In this document: positions 10,401 through 18,810 of the stretch, piece after piece
How positions within the stretch are numbered: position 1 is the first letter of the stretch
Layout of the letters: every line of letters starts with the position of its first letter
Assembly: GCA_025350645.1 (NCBI GenBank)
Contig: JANXXM010000109.1
Location: 1-33,666 of the forward strand
From: Ferruginibacter sp.
GTDB lineage: Bacteria > Bacteroidota > Bacteroidia > Chitinophagales > Chitinophagaceae
Reading direction: 5' to 3'
DNA: 33,666 nt
Position numbers and translations under genes: made by a program
The notes under the pieces: generated by a model
Seen by the model: only the letters and a program-made list of their open reading frames with translations
The model's database searches: none
What the model was told of the DNA's origin: nothing

Positions 10401-12707
10401 TACATTATCAAAAGTACATGCCCAATGATGCCAAATTAAATCAGTTGTAATAGGAATTTCGAAGTCGTTAGGGCCACCCCAAAAATTAAAAATAAATTTA
10501 TTTGTATTTGAAAAACCGATGTGTAAGAGTTGATTATTACTTCCCGAAGAACCCTGCGAAAAAGCTACATCATAAGTGTTTGTAGTGTTTCGTTTAAGCC
10601 ACATTTCTACCGAGAAAGATTTATTGGTTACATCAACACCTGGGTTAGCAATATTTACATTGTCATTGCCACCATCAAAACTTAAAGCTGCAGCAGGTGC
10701 ATTTAATGGGCAGGTTAAACTATAAGTAGCAGTAACATCTTTAGCAGCACTCCAGTTGGTATTCATGTAAGCTACATTGTCAACTTTTATACAAGTTAAT
10801 GCTGGATTATTGGTGGCTACAAAAGTGCTGAGGTTAGTATTGTTTCCATTTTGCATGTTCAAACTCGTCAAAGCATTGTCAGCGCAATACAAAGAGGTAA
10901 GTAAACCATTTGCACTTACATCTAAAGTGGTAATATTATTGTTGTAACAGAAAAGGGTTGTCAAGTTTGGATAACCGGATACGTTTAATGAGGTTAAATT
11001 ATTTTGCTGACACTGCAAACCCGTAAGTGTATTTGTAACAGGAAGATTTAATGCTGTTAATTGGTTATTGGCACAACTTAAGGTGATTAAATTTGTATAA
11101 GGCGTAAGATTTAAAGTACCCGTTAAAGCATTTGAAAATACTAAAATTGTATTGAGTGTTGCGTTACCTGTTAGCGTTAAATTACTAATGTTATTAAGGC
11201 CGCAATTCAAGGATTGTAAAGCAACATTTGTACTAAGATTTAAGGTTGTCAAACTATTATTACCGCAACTTAAATTTTGTAAATTAATATTTGCCGAAAC
11301 ATTAAGCGCTGTTAAATTATTACTACTACAATCTAAAACCGTAAGTAAAGGAAACGCTTCAATACCTGTTAAACTGGTAATGCCTAATCCATTAACAGTA
11401 ATAGCTCCATTATATGCTGCAGCTTCTGTACATTGTATTTCTCCATCTGCATTTGTATTAATAGAAGTATTGGCTAGCAAAGCAGCTTTAAAAATAGGGT
11501 CAGGTATATTTACAGTACATGTTAATTCGCCTACCTCAAAATCGCCGAGGGTATTAAAGCCATTAGCCGTAATACTGGTTGCTGTTTGGCCGCTTACAGA
11601 AGGATACGTCCATGTGGGAGATATAAACTTTCCTACTTTAAATAACGTAGGGCTTGCTGCAGGGTCAGCATCAGCAGTTACCCAACTAAAATTTGCTGAT
11701 GCGTTGGTAAACGTTAAGCCGTTATTACTTAAACTCCAATATCGATTTACCGTTTTGCTTGCTATAAAGTTTGAAGATGATAAATTTGGATGATCGCTGC
11801 TTGTTGTATTAATATTTACACCACCTGTACCCGAAGAGCCCTGCAAAGTAAGAGTAACTGGTTTGTAGCCGCCTGCATCACCTATGCGATATAATTTTGT
11901 TGAAGTACCTGCCCCATAATTTAATTGCAGATTACCATCTACAAACCATTCTGTAGCGGAGTTATTTTGAGTAGATGCGGTAGTAGCAAGTATAAGATTA
12001 CCGGTAGATATTACATTTCCAAAATTGAAATTTAAAAGGTCAGTTATAGTTTGGTTACCCGATATTATACAACCGTTATTATTAGAGGTGATTAGTGTAC
12101 GTATTACACCTGTACCCGATATAGTTGTTGTAGTTACATCGGGCCTTGGGTTTAATTCTGTATTAATAGTACCATTGTTAATTAAGGTTAAGCCTCTGTA
12201 TTGCAAATTAGATGTTGGCCCTTCAATTAAAGCACCTGCATTTACCGTAAGTAAACAATTATTGCCCCAGGCAGATGCAGCAAAGCCATTTAAAGTTAAA
12301 TCTGCACCTGCACCATTATTGATGGTTAAAGTAATACCGCCTGTAATTGGAGCTATTTGTCCACCTGTTTCTACCACTGTTTGGTCTATTGTAACATCTG
12401 CTGTAATACGCACGCTTGTTGGGCTTCGTACAGTAATAACGCCATCATTAAAATCGGGCGATACCGTGGCAGGCACCCAACTTACTCCATCAAATTTTTC
12501 CCAGGTAACAGGGTTGTTCCATGCCACAAAAGTGGCTGTAATTATACTTCTATAATCTCCCGCTGTTTGTGCCTTAGCATTTTGAGAATTTAAACATAAT
12601 ATACTTATAAAAAGCACAAAAGCTACTTGTGCAATTTTCTTTTTAAAAGCTAATAATAAAAGAGACAGTTTTTTTGAAATGAAGTTGGTTACAGTAAAAT
12701 GATACAT
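4479..12707 (-). CDS. Giant multidomain T9SS-exported protein with subtilase-like domain
   Basis: The 2742-residue protein begins with a long signal peptide (cleavage near residue 47, after KAQ) and ends in a type IX secretion C-terminal domain (about 2666-2742, ITPNPF then a SGIYWVEV-type strand). So it should cross the outer membrane and be surface-attached or released. In between I see: beta-rich N-terminal region; Bacteroidota-type leucine-rich repeats (about 440-616); LamG-like domain (about 672-860); SprB/Ig-like segment (about 920-966); subtilase-like domain (about 1120-1540) with D1131, E1176, N1257 and S1475; MBG-like regions (about 1636-1756 and 1980-2083) flanking GKQAVN-type repeats; further Ig/SprB-like sequence; two SdrD/Cna-B-like domains (about 2228-2476); and a beta-sandwich carbohydrate-binding-like region (about 2481-2630). 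Glu stands in the catalytic His position, so protease activity is not certain. An adhesin or processing role is possible. Confidence 0.85.
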   Translation of the reverse strand: MYHFTVTNFISKKLSLLLLAFKKKIAQVAFVLFISILCLNSQNAKAQTAGDYRSIITATFVAWNNPVTWEKFDGVSWVPATVSPDFNDGVITVRSPTSVRITADVTIDQTVVETGGQIAPITGGITLTINNGAGADLTLNGFAASAWGNNCLLTVNAGALIEGPTSNLQYRGLTLINNGTINTELNPRPDVTTTTISGTGVIRTLITSNNNGCIISGNQTITDLLNFNFGNVISTGNLILATTASTQNNSATEWFVDGNLQLNYGAGTSTKLYRIGDAGGYKPVTLTLQGSSGTGGVNINTTSSDHPNLSSSNFIASKTVNRYWSLSNNGLTFTNASANFSWVTADADPAASPTLFKVGKFISPTWTYPSVSGQTATSITANGFNTLGDFEVGELTCTVNIPDPIFKAALLANTSINTNADGEIQCTEAAAYNGAITVNGLGITSLTGIEAFPLLTVLDCSSNNLTALNVSANINLQNLSCGNNSLTTLNLSTNVALQSLNCGLNNISNLTLTGNATLNTILVFSNALTGTLNLTPYTNLITLSCANNQLTALNLPVTNTLTGLQCQQNNLTSLNVSGYPNLTTLFCYNNNITTLDVSANGLLTSLYCADNALTSLNMQNGNNTNLSTFVATNNPALTCIKVDNVAYMNTNWSAAKDVTATYSLTCPLNAPAAALSFDGGNDNVNIANPGVDVTNKSFSVEMWLKRNTTNTYDVAFSQGSSGSNNQLLHIGFSNTNKFIFNFWGGPNDFEIPITTDLIWHHWACTFDNVTKERKIYRDGILIGQAIIPSTFIGNGAITRIGTNAYSGDEFDGNIDEVRVWNTVRTAAQILANRNCEIQAQSGLLAAYHFNQGIASASNSGVTNLVDASGNNNNGTLNNFALAGPTSNWVAPGGVVTGTICCNVTLTTSAADTLIVCTESGQLTGNVTLIATGGTTPYTYGGSPTTNLAAGIYNYTVTDANGCTASATLRVIRTNCIIPYYAPPTNDTTASLIGAELTQLFNFPNSLVDTTATNNIFLIRDSSNEVLIEVIATSLNYQALKTLLQTPAYGMNSFVDNGNSSLIITGFFPIANLPLLNSLPQFIRYVRPYFTPITSAFTGLTTTQGDKAMRSDRAKEAWKISGSGIKIGVMSDSYNTKFGNPAQLDVINGDLPGTGNPVHTIPVKNVEEYPYGKATDEGRAMLQIVHDVAPDAALYFRSGFKSADDFAEGIKALRDSGCNVIVDDITYITEPFFADGVIAKAVDNVTASGVSYFTSAGNFGTKSYEGVFAPITAPAGYVGMAHDFGGGNVYQNISLTKGTYTITLQWDDKFYSDKDALGALDDLDIYLVDKFGGRKFGFNRNNLNGDPFEVCPFVVLADVDAKIIVTRKGGNRNVRFKYVIYRGEGTITSNTQGTGTVLGQANAAGAITVGAVLYSNTPEYGNVPTIASFSSRGGTLINGNNRFKPDITAPNGVNTTVNFGGVNIDSDPFPNFFGTSAAAPHAAAVAALLMEAKKKYFNGVSFTGAQMKTILQTSAIDMDTPGYDVNSGYGFIQADAALKTFSTPFPLVDTMRLQDSAYTPGVNPVTVVMKGEYFSNNAKVIFRYDTIPTLVTNNGKQLTASIPAFMGNPPLVIYNPGITTNNLDGGKSDSLYFFGTMPANVTVTVNSATKKFGEKIPAYSFAVKINNIPLDSTGITITDLGLTDVIFTSSANNQSNIGLYYRRASSSVTNLSLPASVTLSALYNYNFVDGLLTINRMPLTITPKDTTVAYGRAIKGKQLKFNYAYNASLIDPLEQSAFLDSLVFVHKSPMSNSMILINGKQAVNGLTLTASDFLNMSFMTSGKAAVNGKQAVNGKQAVNGIIKYDSTYYIPVAPESVFDYQVDSANAIIYNGKQAVNGKQAVNGKAAVNGKQMVNGKAAVNGKQMVNGKQAVNGKAAVNSNSFNDETNDDVLLIVDSLDVYGLNSDSLLGFESMNMISGITVGNWLIGPGVLMSENFDINYGLGNLTIIPDTLIVKAKDTIAGCNGEQPIYKSTKAMYQYEDADSNVVATGPVYTVLTNTNVNAGTGNLSPGTYKIFPSALLQQGAVPNYIPVYKNGILTVPALLSAPILTIGNNCGSSILSTTATGALLWSTGATTASITVSTAGNYTLTKTVNGCTSAVATVIATPGVLPASPTASVTQPTCTLATGTITVTSAKTGLTFSINGSTYTNTTGVFTGVAAGTYNLTAKNTTGCISLITSVIISPPNCSSIGDFVFRDNNGNGIQNINEPGIAGVTVSLLNSAGTILTTTTTNSNGAYSFNNLMQGTYGVSFTTPAGFSASPGKIGTDVTKDSDPLNGVATGIVLASNQTNNNIDAGFVPSILVLGNRVWYDADNNGINSSSENGMRNITMKLYKDNDNNNVADGSAIATTITDASGYYSFAGLAPGNYIVGAIIPNGYVSSNINAADPDNNINNDDNGSVQVGNEIRGLAITLSIGNEPDANNNTNNSYDFGLLPDCNCINTSGNLLTNGSFENGTTGWSAIGGTVSSGTGYVACGTKNGFNNSFNKNSTVYQDVTITAGTTLTLSGFAGTHTPGLACNPKLSLIFRNAAGTVLSQTDVAVNQNVDANFGQLAFYSITATAPAGATKARVQSFVTCDYVKMDAFCLRVNASGLKANPGNNIPPEEFAAIQDKPVYKALDIPVFDVLITPNPFVHFFDISTKAKDNFTPVQMRVINTSGKLMYLQKTVANNKIKINTDSWMSGIYWVEVIQGDQRKVIKLVKL
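6954..7097 (-). repeat. Coding 18-bp tandem repeat, eight units (GKQAVN type)
   Basis: Eight consecutive 18-bp units in the giant gene encode hexapeptides GKQAVN, GKAAVN or GKQMVN (residues 1871-1918). Synonymous positions vary between units (for example cca versus ccg for the Gly complement), so these are not freshly copied repeats. The protein pattern is kept while the DNA has drifted, implying selection on the peptide. Confidence 0.9.
7194..7247 (-). repeat. Coding 18-bp tandem repeat, three units
   Basis: Three further units of the same hexapeptide (GKAAVN, GKQAVN, GKQAVN; residues 1821-1838) are separated from the eight-unit block by a 32-residue non-repeat linker. A single related unit (GKQAVN, residues 1798-1803) lies at 7299-7316. 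Confidence 0.85.
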
Positions 12708-13265
12708 GGTAAAATGTTTAAAAAAAATGATTAATTAAACCCTGTTTTAAGATTTTTTAAAACGAAGGGCCGCAGGTTTTTTATAGTGTTGGATTCACTA
12801 TTTTAATAATGCCGGGGATTTTTTTTAGAACACAGTTAGGTCTTCAGATGGAATTGAATAGTATTTTAAAGTATTGGTAACAACAAAAAATATTTATTAA
12901 TTATACACAGGTAATTTTTTTTTGATTAGCTATAATACTCACTCCTGTAAACAAATAATGTTTATAAATGATCATGCAAATGTCCAGGCAAATAATATTT
13001 TTATTGTATATTAATTCACTATTAATCCGTATATTTTCATCAAATTATAGGACAAATTGTGCAGGAGCAGGATAAATTCGTCATTTTAAAAATGTTTACC
13101 TGCTAAAAAATATTTTTGTGAAAATTTATTACGCACTTTGTATTTTCCTTCCTTCCCTTTGAAAAAAACCTAAACAAAAGATTCGTCCTATACGGCTACA
13201 CTCCATTTGCAAACGAGCAGGTTTATTTACTAATAATACCAAAAAAGAAGAAATTTTATTGTAGA
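12708..13265. promoter_or_regulatory. Divergent intergenic region between giant exoprotein and hybrid regulator
   Basis: This 558-bp AT-rich gap holds no convincing ORF and must contain both outward-facing promoters. A small hairpin, ATAGTG/CACTAT at 12783-12801 with a 7-base loop, would lie in the leader of the giant gene. A TAnnTTTG-type -7 box (TATTTTTG, 13111-13118) lies 148 bp before the regulator's start, without a clear -33 TTTG. On the minus strand, a TTTG (12977-12980) 17 bases from ATTATTTG (12952-12959) is a weak candidate for the giant gene. An AraC-type regulator could bind here, but I cannot define an operator. Confidence 0.45.
13111..13118 (+). promoter_or_regulatory. Candidate -7 promoter box for the hybrid two-component gene
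   Basis: TATTTTTG fits the Bacteroidota -7 consensus TAnnTTTG, but no good -33 element is visible. In such AT-rich sequence a chance match is quite likely. Confidence 0.25.
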
Positions 13266-16200
13266 ATGATGAAGCACTTTGCTACCATTAAAACTTTTGT
13301 ATGCTTTGCAATTATACTTGCATCCATTAATGTACATGCGCAATCTACGCCTGGGTATGAAAGTATTGCTGCTACACAAGGTTTATCGCAGGGTATGGTG
13401 TATGATATTATACAAGATAAAGAAGGCTTTATATGGGTAGGTACAAAAGATGGTCTTAACCGTTATGATGGCTATAATTTTAAAGTATTTACCAACGATC
13501 CTTACAATGCCAAAAGTTTAAGCAGTAATAGTATTAATAAATTGTTTGAAGACAGCAAAGGACGAATATGGGTGGGTACAGAAAACGAGGGCCTCAATAT
13601 TTATGATAAAAAAAGTGGTGATTTTTTTAGAATACTGCATAGTAATGCAAACGAAAACAGTCTTTCTAATAATGTTATAAAATTGATGGAAGAACTGCCG
13701 GATGGCAGGGTGATGGTTGCTACAGATGATGGTAAAATAAACATCATAACACTTGCCATTAATTTTTTAGACAAAAATGTAGCACTAACTATCACTAAAA
13801 CATCTACGCCCAATAATACTAAAGTGTATGGTATGGCAAATGATAAAAATAAAAATACTTGGATTGGAAGTATGGATGGTACTGTGTATAGATACGATGC
13901 TGTGAAAAATAGTTTTATAAAATTAGCCAATGCACAATTACTCAACAATGGTTATTTTACCAATGAGCAAACAGCCTTAATTAATAGTAACCTTTATTTA
14001 TATGATGGAACAGAAGTGACCCCATTATTTGATACAACCAAAATACCCCAAGGCAATATCATTTTTAAACCCAATAGTGCCCTATGGGATAAGCACCATA
14101 GAGAATTGTCTTTTTATGATGTAAGTGCTTGGGGGCCTGATAAAAAAATTAATTGGAATCTTAAACTACCTACAGATAAAAGAATTGTTTACCCTTTTAT
14201 ATTTGACCACTCAGGTATGTTGTGGTGTGGTACTGTTGGGTATGGTTTAAGAAAATATAATGTAGCTAGCGATAAATTTAATGCACAACTTACTGCCTAT
14301 AGCATTTACAGCATAGTGCCCAATACAGATAATGATATTTTTTTGGGAGATGTTGGCTACAGATGGAAAAGGCAACAAAATAAAAATATACAAGAGGAAG
14401 CTTTTGCCAACATACCACAGGTAACACAAATAGATAATTTTATTATTGCAAAAACAGGTGACTACTGGCTTAAAAGCGACAATAAAGGCTACTTTAAATA
14501 TAACCCTGTTACCAATAAATTAACACCTTATCCTTCTATAAATAATTATGAAGGAATGGGCTCCAAACAACCCATTATAGAGGATAGCAAAAACCAAATT
14601 TGGTTTGGTGGTTTGGGAGGTGTTTTTATGCTGTTAAACAGCAGTACCGAAAAAATAGCTACCATAAATATTAATACCAATGCTGCTAAACCTTTATCAG
14701 ATTTTGCAGTATCTACTGCTTTATTTGAGGACAAAAATGGAACGTATTGGATTGGTACTTTAGATGGTTTTGCAAAAGTCAATTTAGCCAATTCAACAAA
14801 TGCTGAAACACAAATAAGATGGTATTACAATAATAGTAATCCTAATTCTCTTAATTACAATCATGTTTCTTGTTTTTTAGATGATCCTTCTAATACCAAT
14901 TATTTATGGATAGGTACCAAAGGTGGAGGATTGAATAGGCTGGAGAAATCTACTGGCAATTTTTTTCACCTAACTGTAAAAGATGGTTTGCCTGATAATG
15001 TGGTGTATGGATTATTGGCTGATGATGCAGGTAACATTTGGGGAAGTACAAACAAAGGTCTTTTTTGTATGAGCGCATCAAATAATAAATGGACTTTTAA
15101 AAATTTTACTAAGGCGGATGGTTTGCAGGATAATGAATTTAACACAAATGCATACACAAAATTGCCCAATGGACATTTGGCTTTTGGTGGCGTAAATGGG
15201 TTAAATATTTTTGACCCAAAAGAAATATTAGCCAAAAATTTTACACCGCAAGTTTTTATTACAAATATTTTAGTAAATAATTTACCTGTACTCCCAAATG
15301 ATAAAACTGGCGTATTAAAAAATACCATTGAGCAAACAGAAAATATTTCTCTTAATTACTTGCAAGATATTCTTACGCTAGAATTTGCAGCATTAGATTT
15401 TACCACTGCTTCGCAAAATAAATACCGTTATAAATTAGAAGGGGCAGATAAAGATTGGATAGAAGCAGGTACAAACAGGAGTGCTACTTATTTGCATTTG
15501 CCTTCAGGGAAATATACTTTTAAAGTGCAAGGCAGCAATAGCAAAGGCGTATGGAGTGAACATATTGCTATATTAAAAATTAATGTATTGCCGCCATGGT
15601 GGCGTACTTGGTGGGCTTACATGTTGTATTTATTTGCACTTGGGTTTGCAGTAAGAGCCTATTTTAAATTTAAAGTAAACAAAGCAAAACTACAAAACCA
15701 ACTAAATTTTGAACAGCAAGAAGCCAAGCGAGTAAAAGAATTGGATGCGGTAAAAACGCAACTATATACAAATATTACACATGAGTTTCGTACACCACTT
15801 ACGGTAATACTTGGTATGGCGCAGCAAGTAAAAGATAAACCTGCAGAGCACTTTGATAATGGTATGAATATGATTATACGCAATGGAGAAAACTTGCTTA
15901 AGCTAGTGAATGAAATGCTCGACTTATCAAAACTGGAAAGCGGAAAAATGGAATTGAATTTAACGCAAGGAGATGTAATACATTTTTTAAGATACATGGT
16001 AGAGTCTTTTCAATCACTAGCAGAAAGCCAAAAAAAGCAGTTTCACTTTTTATCGGAAATAGATAGTTTATATGTAGGATACGATGGAGAAAAGCTACGG
16101 CAAATTGTTACCAATTTATTATCAAACGCATTAAAATTTACACCAGAAAAAGGGAACGTATATATTTCTATTGCTGCCGGTATAAAAGCAGAAAAAACAG

Positions 16201-17342
16201 TTACAACACTTATTATAAAAGTAAAAGATACCGGCATAGGCATACCCGAAAGCCAGTTGGAGCATATATTTGAGCGTTTTTATCAATTAGACAACAGCCA
16301 TACAAGAAAAGCAGAAGGTACAGGTATTGGCCTTGCACTTACCAAAGAACTGGCAAAATTAATGAATGGAGATGTTACCGTAAAAAGCCCGCCAACAGGG
16401 GCAAATAAAGGAACAGAATTTACGGTAACCTTGCAATTGCAAAAAGTAAATACACAAGAAGTAACTGTTGCAAATACTTTTGAGGGAAATGGATTTTCAA
16501 CAAAAATTATTAACAATGCTGACTATATAAATGCAGAAAATAGCGATACTCAAAAACCATTAATCTTATTGGTAGAGGATAATGCAGATGTAGTAGCATA
16601 TACCGCTAGTTGCCTGCCGGATTATAGATTAGCGGTAGGCAAAGACGGAAAAGAAGGATTGGAGATTGCCGCAGAAATCATTCCGGATTTAATTATTACC
16701 GATGTAATGATGCCCTACATAGACGGGTTTGAACTTTGCCGTATGCTGCGTGCAGAGGAACGCACAAGCCATATACCCATTATTATGCTTACGGCAAAGG
16801 CAGATATTAAAAGCAAACTCGAAGGCTTGGAACGTGGTGCAGATGTGTATTTGGAAAAACCATTTCACAAAGATGAATTGCTGCTGCGTATAAAAAAATT
16901 ATTGGAGCTTAGAAAAAAATTGCAACAGTATTATATAAAGTATGCAGGTATTAATGTTGTACCAGTAGTAATAGAAACTAATACTATTTCGGAAATCCCT
17001 TTGTATATTGAACCTGTAGAAAATGAATTTGTAAAAAAAGTAAGAGAAGCTATAGAGACACATATAGAAGATATAAACTTTTCTGTAGAGCAATTGTGCA
17101 AATATATTTTTATGAGCCACTCACAGTTGCATAGAAAACTTGATGCCCTCACTGGTTTCTCACCCAATAAATTTATTAGAATTATCCGTTTAAATAAAGC
17201 AAAAGAATTATTGCAAACTAATGAAAAAAGCATAGCTGCTATTTCGCTGGATTGTGGGTACAACGACCCCGGTTATTTTACAAGAGTTTTTAAGCAGGAG
17301 TTTGGTGTAACGCCTCAGGAGTGGCGGTTGCAGGAAAAATAA
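13266..17342 (+). CDS. Hybrid two-component system sensor/regulator (one-piece HTCS)
   Basis: The 1358-residue protein fuses a whole signalling pathway. It has a signal peptide (1-25, ending VHAQ), a periplasmic two-component-regulator propeller of repeated 'IWVGT..GLN..' blades (about 30-690), a Y_Y_Y domain (about 695-770), and a membrane helix (about 778-803). The cytoplasmic part is a HisKA domain with phospho-acceptor H839 in THEFRTP, a HATPase_c domain (about 940-1060) with DTGIGIP and GTGIGLAL, a receiver with D1146 in ITDVMMP, and an AraC-type HTH (about 1255-1358). In Bacteroidota such proteins sense sugars or other ligands in the periplasm and switch on adjacent operons. No susC/susD-like genes flank it. 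The divergent giant exoprotein gene is the obvious candidate target. Its 3' end is four bases from a convergent gene. Confidence 0.93.
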   Translation: MMKHFATIKTFVCFAIILASINVHAQSTPGYESIAATQGLSQGMVYDIIQDKEGFIWVGTKDGLNRYDGYNFKVFTNDPYNAKSLSSNSINKLFEDSKGRIWVGTENEGLNIYDKKSGDFFRILHSNANENSLSNNVIKLMEELPDGRVMVATDDGKINIITLAINFLDKNVALTITKTSTPNNTKVYGMANDKNKNTWIGSMDGTVYRYDAVKNSFIKLANAQLLNNGYFTNEQTALINSNLYLYDGTEVTPLFDTTKIPQGNIIFKPNSALWDKHHRELSFYDVSAWGPDKKINWNLKLPTDKRIVYPFIFDHSGMLWCGTVGYGLRKYNVASDKFNAQLTAYSIYSIVPNTDNDIFLGDVGYRWKRQQNKNIQEEAFANIPQVTQIDNFIIAKTGDYWLKSDNKGYFKYNPVTNKLTPYPSINNYEGMGSKQPIIEDSKNQIWFGGLGGVFMLLNSSTEKIATININTNAAKPLSDFAVSTALFEDKNGTYWIGTLDGFAKVNLANSTNAETQIRWYYNNSNPNSLNYNHVSCFLDDPSNTNYLWIGTKGGGLNRLEKSTGNFFHLTVKDGLPDNVVYGLLADDAGNIWGSTNKGLFCMSASNNKWTFKNFTKADGLQDNEFNTNAYTKLPNGHLAFGGVNGLNIFDPKEILAKNFTPQVFITNILVNNLPVLPNDKTGVLKNTIEQTENISLNYLQDILTLEFAALDFTTASQNKYRYKLEGADKDWIEAGTNRSATYLHLPSGKYTFKVQGSNSKGVWSEHIAILKINVLPPWWRTWWAYMLYLFALGFAVRAYFKFKVNKAKLQNQLNFEQQEAKRVKELDAVKTQLYTNITHEFRTPLTVILGMAQQVKDKPAEHFDNGMNMIIRNGENLLKLVNEMLDLSKLESGKMELNLTQGDVIHFLRYMVESFQSLAESQKKQFHFLSEIDSLYVGYDGEKLRQIVTNLLSNALKFTPEKGNVYISIAAGIKAEKTVTTLIIKVKDTGIGIPESQLEHIFERFYQLDNSHTRKAEGTGIGLALTKELAKLMNGDVTVKSPPTGANKGTEFTVTLQLQKVNTQEVTVANTFEGNGFSTKIINNADYINAENSDTQKPLILLVEDNADVVAYTASCLPDYRLAVGKDGKEGLEIAAEIIPDLIITDVMMPYIDGFELCRMLRAEERTSHIPIIMLTAKADIKSKLEGLERGADVYLEKPFHKDELLLRIKKLLELRKKLQQYYIKYAGINVVPVVIETNTISEIPLYIEPVENEFVKKVREAIETHIEDINFSVEQLCKYIFMSHSQLHRKLDALTGFSPNKFIRIIRLNKAKELLQTNEKSIAAISLDCGYNDPGYFTRVFKQEFGVTPQEWRLQEK

Positions 17343-17346
17343 ATGA

Positions 17347-17997
17347 TTATATTTTTATTAAAAGCCTAAGCCCCAACGGAAAACTTGCTTGTATTTCTTT
17401 TGTATTGGTTACGATATTTTGACGGTTGAAAATAGTACCAAATCTGTAACAGCTTGCAGGTTCATTTAATATAAATTCCATTCTCTGTTTTATGCCCAGC
17501 CCAAAATATGGCTCTAGCCACAACTTATTATTTTTTGAAAGATTAATGAGATATGCACTTTTAAAATTGAGCCCAATTATATTTTTTCTAATTTTAAAAG
17601 TTGTAAACTCCTCATAAGTTCTCACATTGTTTACACAGTCTTTTCCAAGCCAGTCGGTAAGTTTTGTAGTTACTGTTTTAAAATTCAGTTCTGCCTCTAC
17701 ATAAAATTTTTTGTAATAATCCGTATAATATCTAATGGCTGGTCTTAGTAAAAATCCGGAAGAGTTTCCATTTTTTAGTTGGTAATACCTGCTGTAAAAA
17801 ATATAACCTGCATCTAGCGATACTGATAAATTATCTTTCAACCTGTATTCCATTCCACCCGAAATATTTGTTTCTATGGGGTCTAACAAGCCAGAGACAT
17901 TTATTCTTACAAATTTATCATTTGCATGAAATATTTTTTTTTGAGAAATGGCATTTTGAAAAAGCATAAGCATTACAACACAAAACAAAAATTTCAT
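17347..17997 (-). CDS. Exported protein, probably outer-membrane beta-barrel, unknown function
   Basis: The 216-residue protein has a clear signal peptide (about 1-19, ending NAISQ). The rest alternates polar and aromatic/hydrophobic residues in strand-like stretches (YRLKDNLSVSLDAGYIFY, KFYVEAELNFK, NKLWLEPYFGLGIK), as in small outer-membrane barrels. The last strand ends in LRLLIKI. Two or three Cys residues occur in the middle. Its ATG shares one base with the stop codon of the upstream LVIVD lipoprotein gene (TGATG), which indicates translational coupling. It is the last gene of a probable three-gene operon and converges on the hybrid sensor gene. I cannot name a family. Confidence 0.7.
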   Translation of the reverse strand: MKFLFCVVMLMLFQNAISQKKIFHANDKFVRINVSGLLDPIETNISGGMEYRLKDNLSVSLDAGYIFYSRYYQLKNGNSSGFLLRPAIRYYTDYYKKFYVEAELNFKTVTTKLTDWLGKDCVNNVRTYEEFTTFKIRKNIIGLNFKSAYLINLSKNNKLWLEPYFGLGIKQRMEFILNEPASCYRFGTIFNRQNIVTNTKEIQASFPLGLRLLIKI

Positions 17998-18761
17998 CAG
18001 ATAATTTTGGTAATAAAAATAGGATTTCCTTTATTGGTTATGTCAAATAATATTACCCCATCTTTTGCCCAGGCAATAAGTGTATTGCCGTAAGGAATAA
18101 CATCGTAAACCCATTCTTGTGGGCGAACATTTCTTAAATATTCCGGGTTATATTCTGTTGCAATGCTATAAACACTTAAACCTGTTTTTGTGGCTACATA
18201 AAGACAAGTATCTGCAAAGCCCAACCCATAAGGCTCTTGCAGGTTTCTAAATGTTTTTTGTATCGGGTTAGCAATATTCCTAATGTCGTACACAGCTAAA
18301 ATACTTTGTGTACCACCACCGCATGCACTGTTGGTTCTTAATGTTGCATACGCTACCGTATCTCTTGCTATTACAGGGTCGCATCTTCTCAATACATTTG
18401 GAGAAATGGCCGTACTTAATTTTTCCGGAGTTTCAGGGTTGATAATAGAAAAGATATACACCACACTTGTACTTCCAATAAATAATTTGTCTTTAAAAGG
18501 ATAAATAGTTTCAATTTCAAAACCTACTGATACCGTATTTTTTAAAACAGGATCAGCTAAGTTTGAAAGCGAAAATACTTTTAAATGCTGTTTATCTACC
18601 GTGTACAAATAATTGCCTACAATGGTAAATCTTGCAGTACTGCCACCCGTGCCAGTACCAGCATTATTTGCAAAACTGCTATCTGCAGCATCCGTTTTGG
18701 TGCATTGCATACTAAGCAATGATACAGCAGTAAGTAAAAAGATGTGCAATAAATATTTCAT
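17997..18761 (-). CDS. LVIVD-repeat surface lipoprotein
   Basis: The 254-residue protein has a lipoprotein signal (lipid-modified Cys expected at C20, in LLSMQC) followed by a low-complexity Gly/Thr linker. It then has about four beta-propeller-like repeats of the LVIVD type, seen as 'LKVFSLSNLADPV', 'VYIFSIINPETPE', 'LAVYDIRNIANPI' and 'VILFDITNKGNPI'. Such proteins are found in Bacteroidota as predicted surface or periplasmic propellers of unknown ligand. It sits 49 bases downstream of a second, shorter lipoprotein of the same type and is coupled to the next gene by a one-base overlap. Confidence 0.8.
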   Translation of the reverse strand: MKYLLHIFLLTAVSLLSMQCTKTDAADSSFANNAGTGTGGSTARFTIVGNYLYTVDKQHLKVFSLSNLADPVLKNTVSVGFEIETIYPFKDKLFIGSTSVVYIFSIINPETPEKLSTAISPNVLRRCDPVIARDTVAYATLRTNSACGGGTQSILAVYDIRNIANPIQKTFRNLQEPYGLGFADTCLYVATKTGLSVYSIATEYNPEYLRNVRPQEWVYDVIPYGNTLIAWAKDGVILFDITNKGNPIFITKII

Positions 18762-18810
18762 TTTCTAAAATTTTTTAACCAATAAATGTTGAGTGAAAAA
18801 TAAGCTGTAA

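Noticed and set aside
11152-12555. Long plus-strand ORFs (213 and 176 codons) opposite the giant exoprotein gene
   Set aside because: They lie wholly antisense to a coherent multidomain protein whose Asn/Thr/Gly-rich codons leave few stops on the other strand. Their translations show no domain, start context or signal peptide.
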